Of a stretch of 34,295 bases of DNA, positions 29,325 to 34,295 are shown piece by piece. The stretch covers positions 1 to 34,295 of the forward strand of contig JAGQWR010000124.1 in assembly GCA_020437105.1 (NCBI GenBank). Direction: 5' to 3'. The first letter of the stretch is position 1, and each line of letters opens with the position of its first letter. This stretch comes from Saprospiraceae bacterium. Lineage in GTDB: Bacteria; Bacteroidota; Bacteroidia; Chitinophagales; Saprospiraceae. Both the position numbers and the translations under genes were made by a program. The notes below the pieces were generated by a model. That model did not search any database. It had not been told where the DNA came from and saw nothing but the letters and a program-made list of their open reading frames with translations.

Positions 29325-30950
29325 TTAGCTAAGAGGAATGCGTTGCGGGGCTTCTACCCAGATCTTCTCTGTAAAGAAAATGCCAATCAACACCAGCAAT
29401 CCGGAAATCGAAGCATAAAGTGGCACATTAAATCCAAACATCAGGGCTGCCGGAATCAGATTACCCAGTAAGACCACACCGGCAAAGAATAAATTGCGGT
29501 AGCGGCCAGAAGTAATCATGTGAACCACTTTTTTGGCATCGTTGGTCGGATGGGTCATCGTAAGCTCCATCAACATCGTAAGCATATTGACACCAATAGT
29601 GGCCAATAATACATTCTGCAAAAAGGGCATCCAGGAAGCCAGGCTTTCTAAAAATAAGCCAAGCAATAAGAAGCTGGCTGCTCCGGCCATGATGCTGTGT
29701 ACAAGCATGTGAATGGCCAGGGTCGGACTCTGCCAGAAATCCCGTCCTTTCGCTTGAGCGAATAAAAACGCGGTATAAACAGCAACTAATCCGGCTACTC
29801 CGGCTGTCACCCAATTCAGAAGTGGAATTTGCCAGTTCATAAAGGCGCAAAGTGCCAGGAGACTAATCAAGCCACCATAAGCTGTAATGGCATAACCTCC
29901 CTTCACCAACCAGGATTTCCATTGCGGACGTAGCAGCACGTACACAAAACGCTTAGGCTGATCCAGGTCCATTACCAAAAACAAACCGGTCAGGATTAAA
30001 AATACCATGGCCAATCCGTAACTCCACCAGGTGATATCGCTTGATTGTTGCAAACCAAATAAGCCTGCCATAAAAGGTACGAGGAAAGCACCGGCAGAGA
30101 TGGCTTTGGTCCATACATAAGTTGACACCTCCCATCCCCAAAGGATTCCTTTATCCGGAGAATTATAAGTTAGTTTGGCTTTTCCGCCCAGGCCCTTCGT
30201 CAATACATCTACGGATCTTTGCGGACCAGATTCGGCCAGTTGTCCGGCCTGTGCGGTATTTCCGGAAGCTTCCATAATGGCACTCACCACATCCGGATTG
30301 CTGAAAGCCATTTTCTCGGCCTCCTTAGCGAAGTGTCCGACTCCCAGTGATTGCGAATTCCAGAAATAGTCGTCTGGTTTTTCGGTAGCAGTTGGGTTAA
30401 GGGAGGCTTCATCAGCATCTATGTAAAACAGATTGGGTATGGTTCCCTTTTCGGGTTTACGCACCTTCACCTGTTGCCTGGAAAGCAATTGGGTAATTTC
30501 GGAGTCCGGGTTTTCCATATCTCCTGAAATGATCGCGTGCTCCGGACAGACATTCACGCATGCTGGTTCGAGGCCGATATCGATTCTGTGGGCGCAGTAA
30601 TTACATTTGGCAGCTGTGTGAGTTTCAGGATCGATATACAGCGCATCATAGGGACAGGCCTGCATGCAGGATTTACATCCGATACAGCGGTCTTTATCAA
30701 AATCCACAATTCCATCATCGCGAAAGAAGAGTGCTTCCACCGGACAAATTTCTACGCAGGGAGCATCTGTACAATGGTTGCAGCGCATCACCGAAAAGAG
30801 TCGCCGGGTATTGGGAAACTCTCCTTTCTCTACCTGTTTTACCCAGGTACGGTTTACCCCAATCGGAACATCGTGTTCAGATTTACAGGCAGTGGTGCAT
30901 GCATGACAACCAATACACTTTCGGTTGTCTATCACAAAACCGTATTTCAT
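29325..30950 (-). CDS. Fused four-cluster ferredoxin and NrfD-type membrane subunit (SoeB-SoeC-like)
   Basis: The 541-residue protein joins two normally separate subunits. Residues 1-150 form a four-cluster ferredoxin with sixteen cysteines in four sets (12/15/18/22, 57/60/65/69, 89/92/95/99 and 116/119/131/135). A linker (about 150-260) leads to eight membrane helices of the NrfD/PsrC type beginning at WEVSTYVWTKAISAGAFLVPF. The electrons would pass from the molybdoenzyme through the clusters to quinone in the membrane. The start at 30950 (MKYGFVIDNRKCIGC) was chosen because an earlier in-frame start at 31004 lies inside a terminator-like stem (30976-31005) and would add 18 atypical residues. 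It precedes the molybdoenzyme gene. Confidence 0.92.
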   Translation of the reverse strand: MKYGFVIDNRKCIGCHACTTACKSEHDVPIGVNRTWVKQVEKGEFPNTRRLFSVMRCNHCTDAPCVEICPVEALFFRDDGIVDFDKDRCIGCKSCMQACPYDALYIDPETHTAAKCNYCAHRIDIGLEPACVNVCPEHAIISGDMENPDSEITQLLSRQQVKVRKPEKGTIPNLFYIDADEASLNPTATEKPDDYFWNSQSLGVGHFAKEAEKMAFSNPDVVSAIMEASGNTAQAGQLAESGPQRSVDVLTKGLGGKAKLTYNSPDKGILWGWEVSTYVWTKAISAGAFLVPFMAGLFGLQQSSDITWWSYGLAMVFLILTGLFLVMDLDQPKRFVYVLLRPQWKSWLVKGGYAITAYGGLISLLALCAFMNWQIPLLNWVTAGVAGLVAVYTAFLFAQAKGRDFWQSPTLAIHMLVHSIMAGAASFLLLGLFLESLASWMPFLQNVLLATIGVNMLTMLMELTMTHPTNDAKKVVHMITSGRYRNLFFAGVVLLGNLIPAALMFGFNVPLYASISGLLVLIGIFFTEKIWVEAPQRIPLS

Positions 30951-30975
30951 ATATCGGATTTTATTCTCAAACAAA

Positions 30976-31005
30976 AGTGGCTTCCGGAAACATCCGAAAG
31001 CCACT
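30976..31005 (-). terminator. Hairpin after CstB-like copy 2 (terminator or attenuator)
   Basis: AGTGGCTTTCGG and CCGGAAGCCACT (minus strand, 31005-30994 and 30987-30976) form a 12-bp stem with one U-G pair and a six-base loop, five bases after the CstB-like stop. The following TTTTGTTTGAG is a short, broken T-tract, so termination is probably partial and may lower expression of the downstream Fe-S/molybdoenzyme genes. Confidence 0.6.
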
Positions 31006-31010
31006 CCTGT

Positions 31011-32432
31011 TTAATTTGTAGTTTTTGTGCTTGGGCAGACAAAGTCTGTCGTAGGAACCGCCCCGGCAATAATAGATTCAAACTTATCCTGCACATTCAC
31101 CAGCTTATCAAAGCCTCTGGATTTCAGAATGGATGCTGCAATCGTGGATCGGTAACCGCTTCTGCAGTGCAGGTAGTATTCATTATTCTTATCTACCAGG
31201 TGCATATTGGAGGAGATATCATCCAACGAAAAATGCAGGGCATTTTCAATATGCTCGCCTTCAAATTCTCCGGGTTTACGCACATCCAAAATGGAAATAT
31301 TCGGGTTAGCAGCATAACGGACATCAAATGTGGCAGCTTTGATGGTATCGATTTGATCGACTTCTTTTCCGGCTTGTTGCCAGGCTTCGAAACCGCCTTC
31401 CAGGTATCCGAGTGCATTATCGTAACCTACCCGCGCCAATCGTTTGACAGCCTCAGCCTCCTGTCCTTTTGGGGTAATCAACAGGATTGGCTGCATCAGA
31501 TCGGGGATCAGGGCACCAACCCAGGGTGCAAAACTGCCGTCCAGGCCAATGAAGATAGAATTTGGGATAAATCCTTTTACAAAATCTTCTTTACTGCGCA
31601 CATCCAGCATCAGGGCGTCGGTAGCATTCGCAGCAGCTTCAAACTCCTGCGGACTAAGGGCCTTTGCGCCCCGCTTCATCACCTTGTCGATGGATTCGTA
31701 TCCCGACTTATTGATCCGGGCATTTTCTTTAAAGTAGGCAGGTGGTGGTAGCAGGCCGTCTGTAAGTTCTGCGATAAATTCGTCGCGGGTCATATCTGCC
31801 CGAAGTGCATAATTTGTCGCTTTTTGCTGACCTAAAGTACTCCAGGTCTCCGAGCTCATATTTTTTCCACAAGCTGAACCTGCACCGTGTGCCGGGTAAA
31901 CGATCACCTCATCCGGAAGTGGCATAATTTTATTGCGCAGGCTGTCAAAAGACCAGCCGGCCAGATCTTCCTGGGTCAGCCCGGTAGATTTCTGCGCCAG
32001 GTCCGGGCGACCAACATCTCCGATAAAGAGGGTATCTCCTGTAAAAATGGAGTGTGGTTTACCGGATTCGTCCAGCAACAAATAGCAGGTACTTTCCGGT
32101 GTGTGTCCCGGAGTGTGTAATACCCGGATTGTTATTTTTCCGATTTTGAATTCCTCTCCGTCGCGGGCTGTGTACTTCTCATAATCTGTCTCGGCTTTGG
32201 GGCCGTAAACAATTTGAGCGCCTGTTTTTTTGGCCAGATCCAGGTGCCCGCTCACAAAATCGGCATGGAAATGGGTCTCGAAAATATATTTTATCTGCGC
32301 CCCGCTCCGGGCTGCACGTTCCATGTAAGGCTCTGTTTCCCGGAGGGGATCAATAACAGCAGCTTCGCCTTCGCTTTCAATAAAATAGGCACCTTGAGCC
32401 AAGCAGCCTGTATAAATTTGTTCTATCTTCAT
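31011..32432 (-). CDS. CstB-like persulfide dioxygenase-rhodanese fusion (copy 2)
   Basis: The 473-residue paralogue of copy 1 has the same three-domain order. The dioxygenase domain carries THFHADFVSGH, LHTPGHTPEST, FTGDTLFIGDVGRPDL and YPAHGAGSACGKNMS. The middle rhodanese-like domain has a cysteine-free loop (LLITPKGQEAEAV). The C-terminal rhodanese has an active loop HCRSGYRS. After this loop the usual GG turn is replaced (NVQDKFESI against NVPGGFQAM in copy 1), and the tail adds a cysteine (TDFVCPST). Starting at 32432 makes the N-terminus match copy 1 (MKIEQIYTGCLA); 32441 is also in frame. Without a GTGAT box upstream it may be expressed under different conditions. It leads the cluster of Fe-S/molybdoenzyme genes. 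Confidence 0.92.
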   Translation of the reverse strand: MKIEQIYTGCLAQGAYFIESEGEAAVIDPLRETEPYMERAARSGAQIKYIFETHFHADFVSGHLDLAKKTGAQIVYGPKAETDYEKYTARDGEEFKIGKITIRVLHTPGHTPESTCYLLLDESGKPHSIFTGDTLFIGDVGRPDLAQKSTGLTQEDLAGWSFDSLRNKIMPLPDEVIVYPAHGAGSACGKNMSSETWSTLGQQKATNYALRADMTRDEFIAELTDGLLPPPAYFKENARINKSGYESIDKVMKRGAKALSPQEFEAAANATDALMLDVRSKEDFVKGFIPNSIFIGLDGSFAPWVGALIPDLMQPILLITPKGQEAEAVKRLARVGYDNALGYLEGGFEAWQQAGKEVDQIDTIKAATFDVRYAANPNISILDVRKPGEFEGEHIENALHFSLDDISSNMHLVDKNNEYYLHCRSGYRSTIAASILKSRGFDKLVNVQDKFESIIAGAVPTTDFVCPSTKTTN

Positions 32433-32661
32433 ATCAGACAATTATTGTTTTTTCTGAAGTTGTTTAAAAATACCTCCCTGGTTTCACTAAATTAACGCGC
32501 TGTTGCGAAATCCGGGAAAGTTAAACACCTGCTGTTAAATCAAAGTTTGGATGTATCGGTTATTCCGAAAGGCCAATTTATGATAATTCTTTCATATATT
32601 CAAATATTCCTACTTCGATTTCCTTAACTTCCGGCCTCAATTTAACAAATTTCCATACTCG

Positions 32662-33399
32662 ATGGACCACCCGGAATTATTGCTTTATTTCTTTGGCGTT
32701 GCCCTGCTCTACTCTTCTGCCGGGTTTGGGGGTGGGTCGAGTTATTTAGCCATCCTGGTGTTATTTGACCTGGCCATGTTTCAGGTTCGATCAACGGCTT
32801 TATTATGTAATATTGTTGTTGTGGCGGGCAGTGTTTATCTATTTTATCGGTCGGGATGGTTGGATTTTCGTCGTGCGGCGCCGCTTGCGCTGACCAGTAT
32901 TCCCGCCGCTTTTATTGGAGGCTGGTTGCCGATAGAGCCAACCCTTTTTTACCTCTTGCTCGGAATTTCCTTGTTAAGTGCAGCTCTTTTGATGTGGTTT
33001 CAACCCCGCTTACCGGTAGAAGGAACCCCAAAAAAAGGTGCGGGCTGGCTGGGTCCGCTTATTGGCGGGGGCATAGGATTCCTTTCCGGCATGGTCGGCA
33101 TTGGCGGAGGCATATTTCTGGCTCCTGTCCTTTATTTTATCCGCTGGGATATTCCAAAACGCATTGCCGCGGTAGCAGCTTTTTTCATCCTGGTCAACTC
33201 GATCTCCGGCATGCTGGGACAAATGACCAATCCGGCTTTTAAGATTGAATGGGCCTTCAGCCTGTATCTGATGCTGGCGGTATTGGCCGGCGGCCAGATC
33301 GGTGTCCGGCTTACCATTAACAAATTAAGTCCGGCCTCCATAAAACGGATCACGGCCTTGCTGATCTTTTTGGTGGGCATCCGTTTGCTTCTCCATTGA
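32662..33399 (+). CDS. TauE/SafE family sulfite exporter
   Basis: The 245-residue membrane protein has two repeated halves, each with the family's glycine-rich motif: SSAGFGGGSSYLAILVLFDL near residue 18 and SGMVGIGGGIFLAPVLYF near residue 145. It has seven to eight hydrophobic helices in total. TauE/SafE proteins export sulfite or related sulfonates. Placed divergently from CstB-like copy 2, whose product would make sulfite, it is a natural relief valve. I saw no GTGAT box or clear -7 element in the 220-bp gap. A GC-rich repeat follows the stop codon. Confidence 0.92.
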   Translation: MDHPELLLYFFGVALLYSSAGFGGGSSYLAILVLFDLAMFQVRSTALLCNIVVVAGSVYLFYRSGWLDFRRAAPLALTSIPAAFIGGWLPIEPTLFYLLLGISLLSAALLMWFQPRLPVEGTPKKGAGWLGPLIGGGIGFLSGMVGIGGGIFLAPVLYFIRWDIPKRIAAVAAFFILVNSISGMLGQMTNPAFKIEWAFSLYLMLAVLAGGQIGVRLTINKLSPASIKRITALLIFLVGIRLLLH

Positions 33400-33915
33400 G
33401 CAGGGCGGCTTGCGGGGGAGAAGCCTCTGCGGCTCCGCGAGAAAACCCAAACTCAAACCCACACTCAAACTCAAACTACCTCGGGGAGACTCCGCCCTGC
33501 GTCGTGGGGAGTGCGCGCCTGCGGCTTGCGGGGGAGGTTCAGCTGCGCTGAACGGGGAGATTTTTTTTGTCGAAGGTCTAGGGTCTAAGGTCGAGAGGCT
33601 CAAACCCAAACTCAAACTACCTCGTGGATCCTCCGCTGCGCGTCGTGGGGAGTGTGCACCTTCGGCTTGCGGGGGAGAATCAGCTGCGCTGATTGGGGAG
33701 AAGCCTCTGCGGCTCTGCGTGATTCAAACCCAAACCCAAACTCAAACTACTTCGTGGAATGTTCCGCTGCGCGTCACGTGGAGTACTTGCCTCCGGCTGT
33801 GCGTGGAGGTTCAGCTGCGCTGAACGGGGAGATTGCTCTGCTTCTCTGCGAGAAAACTCAAACTCACACCGAACCTCAAACTCAAACTACCTCAACCCAA
33901 AATTCTAATAGATCC
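33400..33915. repeat. GC-rich repeat module, 3-4 degenerate copies with covarying hairpins
   Basis: This gene-free stretch repeats, about every 130-140 bp, a GGGGAGAAGCCTCTGCGGCT word (33414, 33695, and degenerate at 33826), a CAAACTCAAACTACCTCG word (33467, 33608, 33738 and a last one at 33878), a GCGCGTCGTGGGGAGT-like word and a GCC-loop-GGCTTGCGGGGGAG word. Each full copy ends in a 17-base hairpin. Hairpins 1 and 3 read GTTCAGCTGCGCTGAAC (33537-33553 and 33809-33825), and hairpin 2 (33678-33694) reads AATCAGCTGCGCTGATT, so both arms changed together. Frames through the copies shift between units, which argues against coding. Confidence 0.75.
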
Positions 33916-33951
33916 AAAAAAAATCTACAAAGATTTATCTCCTACGGAGAT
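33916..33951 (-). terminator. Terminator-like hairpins after the T9SS-tagged gene
   Basis: On the minus strand, ATCTCC-GTA-GGAGAT (33951-33937) is followed by AAATCT-TTGT-AGATTT (33936-33921), the latter running into a T8 tract (33923-33916). This lies 22 bases past the stop of the right-edge gene. The AT-rich second stem is weak but the T-tract is good. Confidence 0.5.
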
Positions 33952-33973
33952 GGGTTTTTGACCAAGCGCTTTA

Positions 33974-34295
33974 TCACTGCTTCACAAATTTCTCTGAAAA
34001 AATAATGCCTTCTTCTGTCTCACAGGAAACAACATATATCCCATTTGCAAAAGGACTCACATCGATGGCATAATTACTATCAGTGGCGCTGATTTGTGCT
34101 GACCAAATTAATTTCCCCAAGGCATCATGGATTTTTAAAAAGCCTGATTGCCCGATGTTTTCCAGATTGATGCTTAATTGATGGCTGGTTGGGTTGGGGT
34201 AAACCGAAATAGCTGCCAACGGCAGTACCTCCTCTATTACATCTACTGACAAGCCCAAGGTATCACAAGAGCTGCCCGCTAAGGCACCCAATTTA
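33974..34295 (-). CDS. Secreted protein with type IX secretion sorting domain, 5' part beyond the window
   Basis: Only the last 107 codons are visible, and the frame is still open at 34295, so this is the C-terminus of a longer protein. The segment SVYPNPTSHQLSINLENIG, then LKIHDALGKLIWSAQI and NGIYVVSCETEEGIIFSEKFVKQ, is the type A sorting domain of the Por (type IX) secretion system. The domain directs transport through the outer membrane and is then removed. The passenger is unknown. Its presence supports assignment of the organism to Bacteroidota. Confidence 0.88.
   Translation of the reverse strand, partial: KLGALAGSSCDTLGLSVDVIEEVLPLAAISVYPNPTSHQLSINLENIGQSGFLKIHDALGKLIWSAQISATDSNYAIDVSPFANGIYVVSCETEEGIIFSEKFVKQ

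Noticed and set aside
30537..31751. A 404-residue plus-strand open frame antisense to the CstB-like copy 2 and the Fe-S/NrfD gene
   Set aside because: It spans two well-supported opposite-strand genes and the gap between them. Its translation shows no domain, and its length is explained by the codon bias of the true genes.
32442..32661. A Crp or ArsR operator between CstB-like copy 2 and TauE/SafE
   Set aside because: TATGATAATTCTTTCATA (about 32579-32596) has matching half-sites but a ten-base gap, unlike the two-base gap of the other sites, and no GTGAT-N4-RTCAC is present.
33410..33823. A 137-residue plus-strand open frame rich in KLKLPRG and RRGECAP repeats
   Set aside because: It is produced by the GC-rich repeat modules. 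The third module falls in another frame, composition is unlike any other protein here, and the sequence changes follow hairpin pairing and not codons.

Overview
The window looks like a chromosomal segment of a Bacteroidota bacterium, probably near the Saprospiria/Lewinella side (the exact lineage is inference). Supporting signs are a type IX secretion C-terminal sorting domain in the gene cut by the right edge, many lipoproteins with Bacteroidota-style signal peptides, TAnnTTTG-type -7 promoter elements, no obvious Shine-Dalgarno sequences, and AT-rich intergenic repeat words. I see no rRNA, tRNA, CRISPR array, prophage or transposase gene.

Left part (1-15,000): mostly household and envelope genes on the minus strand. 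They are msrA; a translationally coupled DUF2306 / YARHG / YciI-like trio; an oxidoreductase, lipoprotein and polyprenyl-phosphate sugar-phosphotransferase group that may be the edge of a surface-polysaccharide locus; a large secreted protein with an acidic tandem duplication; a lipoprotein; and a small membrane protein. A plus-strand M14 zinc carboxypeptidase follows. It meets, stop against stop, a minus-strand operon of ArsR regulator, DUF983, a 57-residue protein and a SulP anion transporter.

Right part (15,100-33,400): an inorganic sulfur island. From its far end it reads (minus strand) CstB-like persulfide dioxygenase/rhodanese no. 2, a fused four-cluster ferredoxin-NrfD membrane subunit, a cytoplasmic molybdopterin oxidoreductase (SoeABC/Psr-like), a second SulP transporter, two single-domain rhodaneses, a YeeE/YedE transporter, an outer-membrane porin, a Crp-type regulator, a second YeeE/YedE transporter, CstB-like no. 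1, a peroxiredoxin and a second Crp-type regulator. A TauE/SafE sulfite exporter diverges at the end. A plausible flow is entry of sulfur species through the porin, the YeeE transporters and SulP, sulfane-sulfur handling by the rhodaneses and CstB-like dioxygenases to sulfite, then sulfite oxidation to sulfate with electrons to quinone, or export by TauE. The substrate direction is inferred from gene content only.

The most interesting signal is regulatory. GTGAT-N4-RTCAC palindromes lie upstream of CstB no. 1, of the rhodanese/YeeE/porin run and of a sterol-desaturase-family gene, with a weaker copy before a tiny membrane protein/DUF2892 pair. In three of the four a TAnnTTTG box sits 36.5, 36.5 and 37.5 bp from the palindrome centre, which would place the activator near -41. 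The two Crp-type proteins keep the CRP residues that read GTGA and share an aligned cysteine pair (C82 and C89), so they are good candidates for thiol or persulfide sensors driving this set. A second palindrome, TATG-N2-CATA, is shared by the ArsR promoter and the CstB no. 1 leader.

Intergenic DNA is rich in structured dispersed repeats: CCCCGATAGCTATCGGGG palindromes with satellite words, two inverted copies of a GGTCTA cassette, a 220-bp MITE-like element, and 3-4 copies of a GC-rich module whose hairpin shows compensatory changes.
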